NCBI GenBank assembly: GCA_000720845.1
Contig: JODU01000030.1
Coordinates: forward strand, 62,001 to 126,000
Direction of reading: 5' to 3'
Length of the DNA stretch: 64,000 nt
DNA from: Kitasatospora aureofaciens
GTDB lineage: Bacteria; Actinomycetota; Actinomycetes; Streptomycetales; Streptomycetaceae
Shown here: one piece after another, positions 9,666-18,790 of the stretch
Layout of the letters: each line of letters starts with the position of its first letter
Position numbering within the stretch: the first letter of the stretch is position 1
The notes under the pieces: generated by a model
The model's database searches: none
What the model was told of the DNA's origin: nothing
What the model saw: only the letters and a program-made list of their open reading frames with translations
Program-made: the position numbers and the translations under genes

Positions 9666-10496
9666 ATGACAGCCATCGCAGCGCAGCCGGCCGCGGACAG
9701 CGGTGCGGCCCCGCAGTGGATCAACGACCTCATGGACGCCCTCGGCGCCCCCGGTGCCGGTCTCGCCATCGCTCTGGAGAACCTCTTTCCTCCCCTGCCG
9801 AGCGAGGTGATCCTGCCGCTCGCCGGGTTCGCGGCGAGCTCCGGCCGGATGAGCCTGATCGCCGTCCTGCTGTGGACGACCGCGGGTTCGGTGATCGGCG
9901 CGCTCGCCCTGTACGGAATCGGTGCCCTGCTCGGCCGGGACCGCACGGTGGCGATAGCGGGGAAGCTGCCGCTGGTGAAGGTGTCCGACATCGAGAAGAC
10001 GGAAGCGTGGTTCCTGCGGCACGGAACCAAGGCGGTGTTCTTCGGCCGGATGATCCCCATCTTCCGCAGCCTGATCTCGGTACCCGCGGGCGTGGAGCGG
10101 ATGCGGCTGCCCGTCTTCCTCGCGCTGACGACCCTGGGCAGCGCGATCTGGAACACCGTGTTCGTGCTCGCCGGCTACGCACTGGGGGACAACTGGTCGG
10201 AGGTCTCGGGCATCGCCTCCACCTACTCGAAGGTGATCCTCGCGGCAGCCGCGCTGGCGCTGGTGGTCTTCGTCGGCATGCGTCTGCTGCGGCCGGGCGC
10301 CGGTCACCGGCGGCGGGGCCGCGGGCCCGGCGGGGGGCAGGACGAGCAGCCGCCGGCCGACGACGACGGCCGCCCCGGCACCGGTGGCGGCGCCGGGGAC
10401 CCGGACGGCGGGTTCAGCGAGCCGGGCCCGCCGCACGGAGGAACTCGCGGAGGATCCGCTCACCGGCCAGGACACCGCGCTCGGGCAAGGCGCTGA
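9666..10496 (+). CDS. DedA family membrane protein
   Basis: 276 residues. It is a classical DedA: ENLFPPLPSEVILPLAGF near residue 38, then FGRMIPIFRSLISVPAGVERM near residue 123 carrying the conserved Arg and Pro residues of the reentrant region, then VFLALTTLGSAIWNTVFVLAGYALG. The C-terminal about 60 residues are a disordered Gly/Pro/Arg tail. It is likely an inner membrane lipid or ion flippase-type protein. Its last 83 bases overlap convergently with the HAD gene on the other strand. Confidence 0.85.
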   Translation: MTAIAAQPAADSGAAPQWINDLMDALGAPGAGLAIALENLFPPLPSEVILPLAGFAASSGRMSLIAVLLWTTAGSVIGALALYGIGALLGRDRTVAIAGKLPLVKVSDIEKTEAWFLRHGTKAVFFGRMIPIFRSLISVPAGVERMRLPVFLALTTLGSAIWNTVFVLAGYALGDNWSEVSGIASTYSKVILAAAALALVVFVGMRLLRPGAGHRRRGRGPGGGQDEQPPADDDGRPGTGGGAGDPDGGFSEPGPPHGGTRGGSAHRPGHRARARR

Positions 10497-11226
10497 CCGT
10501 CGGAGCCGTCCACCCGGAGTCGGCCAGCTCGCCGTGGCCCGGCCGCCAGCCCCGGTCGGCGGCGAGGAGCAGGTCGGCGTCGAGGAGCGAGTCACCGGCA
10601 GCGAGGGTGAGTTCGGCGCCGGTGCGGCGGGCGACCTCGTGCACGGCGGCGCTCTTGGTGAGCGGTTTGGGCACGGCGTAGATCTTGCGGCCCTGGAGGG
10701 ACACGGTCCAGCCGCGGTTCTCGGCCCACACGGCGAGTTCCTTCACCCAGTCCTGGGGCAGCAGGTCGCGTTCGACGACCAGGTAGGCGAAGAGGTCCTC
10801 GGCCACCCGGTGCTTGCGCACCCACAGCGGGTCGGCGGTGTTCGTCAGGTGGTCGCGGACCTCGGCCAGCGAGGCGCACTCGTCGGCCAGCCGTGCGGTC
10901 ACCCGGGCGTGCCAGCCGGGGTCGGAGACGCCGTCCACCAGCAGGTGGCCGCCGTTGGCGCAGATCGCGTACTTCGACGGGGGGCCGGGGAGGTTGATCC
11001 GCTGGTACTGCTTGCGGGTCCGGGTGGTGGTGGGCACGAAGAGGGCCGAGTCGCCGAGGTCCGTCAGCAGGTGGGCGGCCGTCTCGGTCAGGTAGGAGAG
11101 GGGCTTGCTCTCGTAGACCTCCACGCACAGCAGGCGGGGTGCCCTCAGGTCGGGCATGGTCAGTCCGAGCGCGGCCGCGGAGTAGATGAGCGTGCGGTCG
11201 AGGTCGCTGGCGACGAGCACCGGCAT
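10414..11226 (-). CDS. HAD-family hydrolase of the ter stress operon
   Basis: 270 residues. Residues 1-14 contain the HAD motif I, VASDLDRTLIYS. A KSAAVHEVARR segment and AAGDSLLDADLL (motif IV, Asp pair) lie near the C-terminus, giving a Cof-like phosphatase fold. Its ATG overlaps the stop of the upstream phosphoribosyltransferase gene (ATGA), so the two are translationally coupled. In ter loci this type of HAD protein is proposed to act in making a nucleoside-like metabolite; that role is inference from the known family context. Confidence 0.8.
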   Translation of the reverse strand: MPVLVASDLDRTLIYSAAALGLTMPDLRAPRLLCVEVYESKPLSYLTETAAHLLTDLGDSALFVPTTTRTRKQYQRINLPGPPSKYAICANGGHLLVDGVSDPGWHARVTARLADECASLAEVRDHLTNTADPLWVRKHRVAEDLFAYLVVERDLLPQDWVKELAVWAENRGWTVSLQGRKIYAVPKPLTKSAAVHEVARRTGAELTLAAGDSLLDADLLLAADRGWRPGHGELADSGWTAPTVSALPERGVLAGERILREFLRAAGPAR

Positions 11227-13724
11227 CAGAGCGCCACCGCCTTGCCGTCGGCGCCGGTGGCGCCCCGCGTGTACTGCGGGTGGATCAGCCCGACGCAGGT
11301 GTACGGGAGGCCGGCGACCTCCTCCACCGGTACGCCCCGCTGTTCGGCCAGCAGGCGGACGTGGTCCAGGTCGGCGCCGGCACCGGCCCGGGCCAGCACC
11401 TTCCACGGGACGCGGCGCAGCATCACCCGCGTGGTCTCGCCGACGCCGGGCTTGACGAGGTTCACGTCGTGGATGCCGTACTCCTCGCTGATGCGCTCGA
11501 CGGCGGCCCAGCCCTCCCAGGTGGGGCTGCGGTCGGCGGAGAGGAGGTCCTTCACCTGGGCGTCGACCGTGTCCGTGACGTCGGGGAAGCGGGCGGAGAC
11601 GGCGTCGAGGAAGTCCGGTGACAGGTCGGCGCCGGCGAGTTCGCGGTAGAACTTCGCGCCGTGGAAGTCGTGCGGGCCGACCAGGTCGGCGCGGAGCACG
11701 GTGCGGGATATCAGTCCGGAGACGGTGGAGTTGAGGCAGGCGGAGGGGATGAGGAAGTCGTCGCGGGTGCCGTAGGTGCGCACGCAGGAGCCGGGGTCGG
11801 CCAGTACGGCGATCTCCGGGTCGAAGCCGGTGATGCCGTCGGACGCCTCGAACTCGCGCAGGGCGGCGGCCAGTTCGCGGGTGATGGCGCCCTTGCCGGT
11901 CCAGCCGTCGACGAAGACGACGTCGGCGGGGTCGTGGTGACCGGCCAGCCAGCGCAGCGCGTTGGCGTCGATGCCGCGGCCCCGGACGATCGACACGGCG
12001 TAGTGGGGGAGGTCGAGGCCATGGCGGAACTGCGCCCAGCGGCGCATCAGAACGCCGACGGGGGTGCCCGCGCGGGCGAGGGAGACCAGGACGGGCCGGG
12101 GCGACCGCTCCGCGAGGACGATCTCGGTGACGGCGCCGACGGCGCGCGCCAGCCGTGCGGCGGACGTCTCCAGCGCCGCGTGGAACAGCTGCTGGTAATG
12201 CTCGCTGGGCTGGTACTCCACGGGCAGCGACTCCGCGTAGTGCGCGCCGCCGCTCTGGATCGCCTCCTCGCGCTCCTCGGTCGGCGCCTCCAGTGTCACG
12301 TCCGAGAGGTCCTGGAGCAGCCAGCCGACCTCGTCGGGCGCGTACGAGGAGAAGTCGGGGCCGCGCAGGGGCTCGGGCAGCATGGAGGAGGGCCTTTCGG
12401 GGGCGTGCGGGGGACGCGGGACGTACGACGGGACGACCGCGAGCAGGACGTGCGGGACGTGGGCGGCGAGCCGGGCCGGCAGTCCGTCCGGGGCGTGCAG
12501 CGCCGGGGTGTCGGCGACCGAGTCGACGACGGCGACGACGGCGTCGAAGCCGGCGCCCGCGACGTTGTAGGCGTAGCGCTCGCCGGGGCCGTCGGCCGGG
12601 TCGTCGTGCGCGGGGAAGACCAGGCGGGTGCGTATGGCGTAGCCGGGGTCGTCGACGGCGAGGACGGGAGAGCGGGTGGTGGTGGAGTAGCGCACGGTGA
12701 CGTCGCCGCCGAGGGTCTGCTCCAGGGCGTGGGCCAGACGGAGGGGGGCGTACATGAGTTCCTCGAAGCCGAGGACGAGGACCCGGCGGGCGCCGGCGGG
12801 CAGCGCCTCGGCGATCCGTTCCGCCATGGCGGGCAGGGCGGCCTCCAGCCGGGCCCGGTGGGCGGCGGTGAATCCGTGCCGTCCGCCGTCGGGGACGTCG
12901 TGGGGCCAGTGCAGTTCGACGCGCTCGACGGCTCCGGACGGCGTGGCGGCCGGAGCGGGGCCGGCCGGCTCCGTGGCCGCCGTCTCGTGGCGGGCGACCA
13001 GTTCCTGGCCCTTCTCCAGTACTCCCGGGGGCAGGTGGACGGTGCCGGAGGCGGTGGTCACCAGGTCGACGCGGGCGCCGATCTCCCGGGCGAAGTCGTC
13101 CAGCCGCCCGGCGTCCGCGGGTGAGCGCATGTCGACCAGGGCCACCACGACGTACCGCTTGCGGGGGTAGCGCTCGTGCAGGGCGCGGATGGTGTTGAGC
13201 ACCGTGTTGCCGGTGGAGAACTCGTCGTCGACGAGGACCAGCGGCCCGTCTCCGGCCAGCAGCGCGGGGTCCTCCGGCAGCAGGAGGTGGGAGGTCGCGT
13301 GCGAGTGGGACTCCTCGAAGCCGCCCGCCCGTGCCACTCCGGTGACCGGACGGCGGGTGGAGTGCAGGTAGGGGGCGGGGCCCAGGCCGTCGGCGACCAA
13401 GTGGCCGAGTCCGGTGGCGGTCTCCGCGTAGCCGAGGACGACCGCGCTTTCGGCCGCCTCGGTACCGAGCAGGTCGCGGACACGGCGGCCGAGGGCGACG
13501 CCGTGGCCGTGGACGACGGAGGGCGACTGCGGGACGTGTTTGCCGAGCACGTTGGAGACGAGCAGGTGCGCCCGCTTGGGGTTGCGGCGCAGGGCGAGCC
13601 CCAGCAGGCCGGTGAGCGCCTCGTCGCCGGCGAGTTCGACGCCGAGCCGCTCGGCGACCCAGCTGCCGGACCATGCCCCGGCGCGCTCTGCGGCGTGCCC
13701 CTCGGCGTGCGCCTTCTCCGTCAT
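11226..13724 (-). CDS. double phosphoribosyltransferase-domain protein (ter biosynthetic module)
   Basis: 832 residues. The N-terminal half has a PRTase fold with PRPP loop VLVDDEFSTGNT at residues about 163-174. The middle (VLVLGFEELMYAPLRLAHAL and the Ser/Thr-rich RYSTTTRSPVLAV) matches the TRSP domain found with such PRTases. The C-terminal half starts with FSSYAPDEVGWLLQDLS and contains a second PRPP-type loop, FVDGWTGKGAIT, near residue 605, as in the family once called cysteine protease StiP. These parts are often separate genes, so this is a fusion. It probably joins ribose phosphate to an unknown base in the ter pathway. Confidence 0.75.
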   Translation of the reverse strand: MTEKAHAEGHAAERAGAWSGSWVAERLGVELAGDEALTGLLGLALRRNPKRAHLLVSNVLGKHVPQSPSVVHGHGVALGRRVRDLLGTEAAESAVVLGYAETATGLGHLVADGLGPAPYLHSTRRPVTGVARAGGFEESHSHATSHLLLPEDPALLAGDGPLVLVDDEFSTGNTVLNTIRALHERYPRKRYVVVALVDMRSPADAGRLDDFAREIGARVDLVTTASGTVHLPPGVLEKGQELVARHETAATEPAGPAPAATPSGAVERVELHWPHDVPDGGRHGFTAAHRARLEAALPAMAERIAEALPAGARRVLVLGFEELMYAPLRLAHALEQTLGGDVTVRYSTTTRSPVLAVDDPGYAIRTRLVFPAHDDPADGPGERYAYNVAGAGFDAVVAVVDSVADTPALHAPDGLPARLAAHVPHVLLAVVPSYVPRPPHAPERPSSMLPEPLRGPDFSSYAPDEVGWLLQDLSDVTLEAPTEEREEAIQSGGAHYAESLPVEYQPSEHYQQLFHAALETSAARLARAVGAVTEIVLAERSPRPVLVSLARAGTPVGVLMRRWAQFRHGLDLPHYAVSIVRGRGIDANALRWLAGHHDPADVVFVDGWTGKGAITRELAAALREFEASDGITGFDPEIAVLADPGSCVRTYGTRDDFLIPSACLNSTVSGLISRTVLRADLVGPHDFHGAKFYRELAGADLSPDFLDAVSARFPDVTDTVDAQVKDLLSADRSPTWEGWAAVERISEEYGIHDVNLVKPGVGETTRVMLRRVPWKVLARAGAGADLDHVRLLAEQRGVPVEEVAGLPYTCVGLIHPQYTRGATGADGKAVAL

Positions 13725-13803
13725 GTACTCGTGCCTCCGTTCGTCCGCCGCGGCACGTGCCCCGGCGTCGGTCGTGGATCGCTTGCGTCCGGTCGCCCGG
13801 CGT

Positions 13804-14970
13804 TCAGTCGGACAGGCCGGCGGCGAGCAGTTCCACGAAGCCGATGTCCTCGTTCGCCACCCCGAAGATCTCGGCGCGCAGCAGGGTCCGCTCGGCCCAG
13901 GCGCGGTGGGGTTTCACCTCGTTCATCTTGTTCGTGTAGGCCGACCGCATCACGCCGCCGCCGCACCGTTCGGGCCGCAGGATGTCCTGGGCGTCGCTGA
14001 ACTCCTCGTGGCTGACCACGGACAGCGCGTGCACCGGGAGCACGTGCGAGGGGTGGATGCAGGTCTTGCCCAGCAGGCCGTTGGCCCGGTCCAGGGAGAT
14101 CTCGCGCAGCAGGCCGTCCATGGAGTGCTCGATGAGCTTCTGGCGCAGCTCGACGGCCTGCCCTTCGAGGAAGGGGCTCTGCCGCAGTTGCGGTTTGAAC
14201 ATCCTCTCCTGGACGCGGAAGTACTCCCACACGGGCCCGGTCACCGTGAATCCGGTGCCGTCGGCGCGGGCGAGCATGTTGACCACGTCGGCGATCACGG
14301 AGGCGACGATCTGGACGTCGTAGGCGGTCATGTCGGGGCCTCGGCGCAGCCCGTAGGAGGAGCAGAAGTCGGTCACGCCGAGCCGCAGGGCGAGTACGCG
14401 GTCCCGGTACTTGTCAACCGCGCGGAAGATGCCCTCCAGCGTCTGGACCCGGGACTCCCGGTACAGCAGGTCCGGGGACTCGAGCACGGGCATGGCGAAG
14501 AGCCTGCGGCCGCTGGCGGACTCGGCGGCGGCGAGCGCCTCCAGGAAGGGCACGCCGCGTTCCTCGGTGAACTTCGGCAGCACGAATCCGGACAGCAGCC
14601 GGACGGCGGGTCCCAGGCGCCGTACGAGGTCGGGGATCTGCTCGGGGGTGCGGACCCGGACGAACAGCAGGGGGACGTCGTCGTCGGAACGTTTCTCCAG
14701 GTCCGTGAGCTGACGGACGAGGTTCGCCTCGCCGACGGGTACGTCGGCGTCGTCGATCGAGTCCTCCAGGCACAGCACCATCGACACCACCCCGCGCGCA
14801 CCCTGCTTCAGGATGTCGTCGGCGAGACTCGGCCGGGTGGCCGGGCTGTAGAGCGTGGCGCCCAGGGCCGCGGACAGCAGCCTGGCCGGCGAGTCCGCCG
14901 TGAAGGAGCAGGGCTCCTGATGGAAAAGACGCTTCCGCACTTCAGGGGCTATCTGTCCGAAATGACGCAT
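13804..14970 (-). CDS. HpcH/HpaI aldolase-CitE-like lyase (ter-associated)
   Basis: 388 residues. It has a TIM-barrel pattern like CitE: SMVLCLEDSIDDADV near residues 62-76 supplies the acidic metal-binding cluster, and PVLESPDLLY and LRLGVTDFCSSYGL follow. The C-terminal GLLGKTCIHPSHV matches the conserved GxxGKxxIHPxQ of the CitE family. It is probably a C-C bond lyase or synthase. It is first in a reverse operon followed after 79 bases by the PRTase fusion and then the HAD protein; this trio accompanies TerD genes in actinobacteria. Confidence 0.8.
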   Translation of the reverse strand: MRHFGQIAPEVRKRLFHQEPCSFTADSPARLLSAALGATLYSPATRPSLADDILKQGARGVVSMVLCLEDSIDDADVPVGEANLVRQLTDLEKRSDDDVPLLFVRVRTPEQIPDLVRRLGPAVRLLSGFVLPKFTEERGVPFLEALAAAESASGRRLFAMPVLESPDLLYRESRVQTLEGIFRAVDKYRDRVLALRLGVTDFCSSYGLRRGPDMTAYDVQIVASVIADVVNMLARADGTGFTVTGPVWEYFRVQERMFKPQLRQSPFLEGQAVELRQKLIEHSMDGLLREISLDRANGLLGKTCIHPSHVLPVHALSVVSHEEFSDAQDILRPERCGGGVMRSAYTNKMNEVKPHRAWAERTLLRAEIFGVANEDIGFVELLAAGLSD

Positions 14971-15177
14971 TTAAACTCCCCCGTGGTGTCTGGGCGACCT
15001 GGAATCGTCGAAAGGTGGCCGGTAATAGTACGTAGGTATCCATGTCGGAGGTTCCCACCGGGCATGAATTCCAGGTAACCCGGCCGTGTCGGCGACGGCG
15101 ACCCGGGGCGGGCGGACACGGCCCGAGTACCCGCCCCCGCGTTGTCGTGACCAGGACCGAGAGGGCAGGATGACGGC

Positions 15178-16140
15178 ATGACGCACGCGATGCTGAAGGG
15201 GTCGAACGTCCCGCTGCAAGCCACCACGGTACGCGCCGTGCTGCGCTGGACTCCCGGGCAGGGGGTCCCCGACGTCGACGCGTCCGCGCTGCTGCTGGGG
15301 CCGGACGACCGTGTGCGTTCCGACGAGGACTTCGTCTTCTACAACCAGCCACGACACCCCTCCGGTCAGGTCTGGCGGCTCGGCAAGAAGCGCGTCGCCG
15401 AGGGTCTGACCGACACCATCCAGACGGACCTGTCCGGTGTCGAGCCCTCCGTGGGCCGGATCCTGCTGGTCGCTTCGGCGGACGGCGTGCCCTTCGACCG
15501 CGTCCGGTCGCTGCGCATCCTGCTGCACGACGCCGCGGCCGACGCGGAGCCGCTGGCGTACTTCGACGTCACACCGGAGACCGGCCAGGAGACGGCGCTG
15601 ATCTGCGGCGAGCTGTACCGGCGCGGCGACGGCTGGAAGTTCCGGGCGCTGGGCGAGGGCTACGCCAACGGGCTCAAGGGCCTGGCGACCGACTTCGGCA
15701 TCTCGGTGGACGAGTCGGAGGGGGCTGACGATCCCATCTCCGCCCCTCGGCCCGAACCGGCCCCCGCCGCCCCGTCCGCCCCTTCCCAGGCCACGCCGGA
15801 CCAGCCCACGCCCGCCCAGTCCATGCCCGCTCCGCAGGTCGTCGGCCCCGATCACCCGACGGCCGTGCAGCCCCTTCCGGAGGCCTCGCGGCCGCTGCCG
15901 CCGGAGCAGCCCACAGGCGTACCGGCGCAGCCCGCCTACGGCTACCCGCAGCAGCCGCCGGCGGACCCGCCCGCCTACGGCTATCCCCAGCCGGCCGCCG
16001 GCCGGCCCGGGTACGGGTATCCGCAGGCGCCCGCGGCGGCCGGGGCGCAGTCCGGCTACGGCTATCCGCAGCCGGTCACCGGGGCCCCCGATCCGGACTT
16101 CCGGCTGCCCCCGCAGGGACCGCAGTTCATCGGCCGGTAG
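15178..16140 (+). CDS. TerD-domain protein with proline-rich YGYPQ tail
   Basis: 320 residues. Residues 1-180 form a TerD domain, ending with the diagnostic RRGDGWKFRALGEGYANGLKGLATDFGI. Asp residues in VDASALLL and the SDEDFVFYNQP segment fit the Ca2+-binding sites of TerD. Residues about 190-320 are low complexity, rich in Pro, Ala and Gln, with five AYGYPQ-like repeats near the end. Such tails often mediate assembly or membrane association. It is divergent from the HpcH operon, with a 9-base-pair inverted repeat (GGCCGTGTC at 15082, GACACGGCC at 15115) in the spacer. Confidence 0.85.
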   Translation: MTHAMLKGSNVPLQATTVRAVLRWTPGQGVPDVDASALLLGPDDRVRSDEDFVFYNQPRHPSGQVWRLGKKRVAEGLTDTIQTDLSGVEPSVGRILLVASADGVPFDRVRSLRILLHDAAADAEPLAYFDVTPETGQETALICGELYRRGDGWKFRALGEGYANGLKGLATDFGISVDESEGADDPISAPRPEPAPAAPSAPSQATPDQPTPAQSMPAPQVVGPDHPTAVQPLPEASRPLPPEQPTGVPAQPAYGYPQQPPADPPAYGYPQPAAGRPGYGYPQAPAAAGAQSGYGYPQPVTGAPDPDFRLPPQGPQFIGR

Positions 16141-16198
16141 CCGCCGCGGACCACGCCCGGCCGCGGGCGGAGTCAGCGCTCGGAGCCGGGCCCGGTGC

Positions 16199-16936
16199 TC
16201 AGCGCTCCGCCTTGCTCTTGTGCCCCCGGCCCCATTGCAGGCCCCAGCCGTACAGCCGGTCCAGCTCGCCCTGGAAGCCGTAGACGAACTTCACCTCGCG
16301 GCGGACGAGGATCTCGTCCTTGACGTTCTCGATCATCACCACGGCGCAGGACCGGGCCTGCGGGTGCCGCTCGTCGAGGCCTATCTCGATGCGCGGGCCG
16401 TTGCTCGGGTAGAGCGTGACGATGGCGTGCGTCCGGTCGAAGGCGGGGGTCTGGTCGTAGATGTAGGCGAAGAGCAGCAGGCGCTTGATGGCGTCCTTGT
16501 GGTCGAGGTTGACGTAGATCGTCTCGCCGGAGGCCGAGCCGAAGCGGTCGTCGCCGCTGAGCTTGACGTACGGCGGGGCGTTGACGTCGCCCAGGAAGCC
16601 GCCGAGCGGCTGGACCACCCCGCGGGTGCCGTCCTGGAGTTCGTAGAGGCAGCCGAGGTCGAGGTCGACGTTGACCATGCTCTGGCTGTGGCCGACGACC
16701 TCGGGGGGCTTGAGCGCCTTGAAGGGGTGCCGCAGCAGGCTCTCCCGCTGGACGCCCGAGATGTCGGAGGTCCGCATCCGCCAGGAGAGGTTGACGCGGA
16801 GATTGCCGGTCGCCGCGCCCTGCTTGGTCAGGGAGACCTGGCTGTGCCGTTTGGTCAGCTGGATGGAGTTGGTCGCCGCGCTGCCCGAGTCGAACTCCGA
16901 CTCGCGGCCGCGCCACAGCCCGTCCAAGAAGCCCAT
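16199..16936 (-). CDS. TerA-like tellurium/stress resistance protein
   Basis: 245 residues with no membrane segment. The fold looks like a divergent member of the TerD superfamily: SIQLTKRHSQVSLTKQG near residue 25, VNVDLDLGCLYELQDG near 88 and YVNLDHKDAIKRLLLFAYIYDQTPAF near 142, followed by the VVMIENVKDEILVRREVKFVYGFQGELDRLYGWGLQW end. TerA-type proteins partner with TerD and TerC in a membrane-linked, Ca2+-dependent stress complex. It is convergent with the forward TerD-tail gene and about 150 bases upstream of the broken TerC-like gene. Confidence 0.7.
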   Translation of the reverse strand: MGFLDGLWRGRESEFDSGSAATNSIQLTKRHSQVSLTKQGAATGNLRVNLSWRMRTSDISGVQRESLLRHPFKALKPPEVVGHSQSMVNVDLDLGCLYELQDGTRGVVQPLGGFLGDVNAPPYVKLSGDDRFGSASGETIYVNLDHKDAIKRLLLFAYIYDQTPAFDRTHAIVTLYPSNGPRIEIGLDERHPQARSCAVVMIENVKDEILVRREVKFVYGFQGELDRLYGWGLQWGRGHKSKAER

Positions 16937-17087
16937 TCCCGCCCCACCTTCGCTTCACCGCCGACGGGGCGGCCCCGAGGAGTCGTCCTCGTCGGCCGCC
17001 CCGCTCAGAGCGTTCCTCGTCCGGGCCGGGTTCACACCAGGGGTGCGGACGCACCGGGGGCGCGCCGCGGCCCGGGATCCAAGGGTT

Positions 17088-17989
17088 TCACACCCCGGAG
17101 GAGACCTCCGCCTTCTCCTGGTCGCCGTCTCCCCCGGCCGCCGCCAGTGCGCGGTTGCGGCGCACCGAGGAGAAGAAGGACCAGCCGATCAGGGCGACGC
17201 CGACGAGGCCGGTGATGATCTCGTGGATCTCGTACTGGATGGTGACCAGCAGGATGACGGCGAGGGCGCCGATGGCGTAGTGCGCGCCGTGCTCCAGGTA
17301 GACGTAGTCGTCGAGGGTGCCCTGGCGGACCAGGTACACGGTCAGGGACCGCACGTACATGCGCCGACGATCATGTAGGTGATCAGACCGGCGATGCCGG
17401 CGAGCAGGACCGTCTCCGCCTTGTCGGCATGGGCGCCGCCGTGCTGGTGGGCGTGGGCGCCGAAGGTGATCGCGGAGACCAGCAGCACGATCAGGGCGAT
17501 GCAGACCGACAGCATGTCGACCTTGCCGAGCTTGGCCAGCGGACGCTCCAGCCAGGCCAGCCACTTGATGTCCCGGTCCTCGAAGATGAAGTCGAGGAAG
17601 ATCATCAGAAGGAACATGCCACCGAAGGCGGCGATCGACGGATGGGCGTCCGTCACCAGCTCCTGATAGCGGTCCTTGTCGGTGAGCGCGAGGTCGACGG
17701 CCTCGATCGGTCCGAGCTGGGCGCTGATCGCCACGATCACGACCGGGAAGACCAGGCGCATGCCGAACACGGCGATGAGGATGCCGATGGTGAGGAAGAT
17801 CTTCTGCCAGAAGGCGTTCATCTTCTTCAGGATCCCGGCGTTGACCACCGCGTTGTCGAAGGACAGCGAGATCTCCATGATGGAGAGGATCGCGACGATG
17901 CCGAAGGCGGTCCACCCCCCGTAGAAGACCGCCGCGACCAGGCCGAGCGCGGTGACCGCGAACGACCAGCCGAAGGTTTTCAGAAGCAC
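17088..17989 (-). pseudogene. DUF475/TerC-like membrane protein, broken by internal deletion and frameshift
   Basis: The first frame (17342-17989, GTG start) gives 210 normal DUF475 residues, with the SLSFDNAVVNAGIL metal-site motif near residue 43 and six membrane segments. It then reaches LITYMIVGA and reads out of frame to a stop. The C-terminal part (MYVRSLTVYLVRQGTLDDYVYLEHGAHYA and two membrane helices) is in another frame from about 17360 to 17088. Compared with the family as I know it, some 60-75 residues are missing at the junction, including the second SFDG motif. The two pieces meet at GGCGCATG (17358-17365). It could be a real null allele or an assembly error in a GC-rich stretch. 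Confidence 0.75.
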
Positions 17990-18038
17990 TGGCTACCCAA
18001 TCGTGTGTGTACGGGGCTCCCCCGCGCCGTACTCGGCT

Positions 18039-18614
18039 TTACGAAACGTTGACTCCGAAGTCTAGAGCGATGCCGCGAAGCCCCGACGCGTACCCCTGCC
18101 CCACTGCACGGAACTTCCACTCGCCCTGGTAGCGGTAGAGCTCGCCGAAGATCATCGCGGTCTCCGTGGAGGCGTCCTCGCTCAGGTCGTAGCGGGCCAG
18201 CTCCTGGCCGTCGGCCTGGTTGACGACCCGGATGAAGGCGTTGCTGACCTGGCCGAAGGTCTGGCCGCGCTCGTCGGCCATGTGGATCGAGACCGGGAAG
18301 ACGATCTTGTCGCAGTGGGCCGGCACCTGGGAGAGGTCGACCAGCAGCGACTCGTCGTCGCCGTCGCCCTCGCCGGTGAGGTTGTCGCCGGTGTGCTCGA
18401 TCGAGCCGTCCGGGCTCTTGAGCTGGTTGTAGAAGACGAACCACTCGTCGCCGAGCACCCGGCCGCTGCTGCACACGAGTGCGCTCGCGTCGAGGTCGAA
18501 GGGTGCTCCGGTGGTGGAACGCGCGTCCCAGCCGAGCCCGACCAGTACCTGTGTGAGGTTCGGTGCGGCCTTGGACAGGGAGACGTTGCCGCCCTTGGCA
18601 AGCGTGACGCCCAT
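18039..18614 (-). CDS. TerD family stress protein
   Basis: 191 residues, a single TerD domain. MGVTLAKGGNVSLSK is the classical start; FDLDASALV and the acidic LTGEGDGDDE segment bind Ca2+; RAVGQGYASGLRGIALDFGV is the conserved end. It is cytosolic and probably membrane associated through TerC-like partners. It is transcribed toward the broken DUF475 gene 49 bases away and is separated from the upstream paralogue by a strong terminator, so it probably has its own promoter. Confidence 0.92.
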   Translation of the reverse strand: MGVTLAKGGNVSLSKAAPNLTQVLVGLGWDARSTTGAPFDLDASALVCSSGRVLGDEWFVFYNQLKSPDGSIEHTGDNLTGEGDGDDESLLVDLSQVPAHCDKIVFPVSIHMADERGQTFGQVSNAFIRVVNQADGQELARYDLSEDASTETAMIFGELYRYQGEWKFRAVGQGYASGLRGIALDFGVNVS

Positions 18615-18656
18615 GGTGATGGTCCCTCCCCGGGTGATGGTTCTTGGGTTTCTGCG

Positions 18657-18693
18657 CGTCCGGCGCCGCACGTAAACCGTGCGGCGCCGGACG
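18657..18693 (-). terminator. strong terminator between the two terD genes
   Basis: A 16-base-pair perfect stem (18657-18672 with 18678-18693) around a TAAAC loop. It would end the transcript of the upstream terD gene before the downstream one. Confidence 0.75.
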
Positions 18694-18790
18694 TATCGAG
18701 ACCGTGGCCTCGCCGGACGGTCGAGGCCCTCGCCCCGGCCGTTCAGTCACTCGGTCGCTCAGTGCCTCAGCGACTCCGCGGGTCGCTGAC

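Noticed and set aside
11661..13124. 487-residue forward frame
   Set aside because: Antisense of the phosphoribosyltransferase fusion gene; no ribosome site or domain.
15082..15123. 9-base inverted repeat in the ter divergent spacer
   Set aside because: GGCCGTGTC/GACACGGCC could be an operator, but with a 24-base loop and GC-only content it is expected by chance, so it is mentioned only with the TerD gene.
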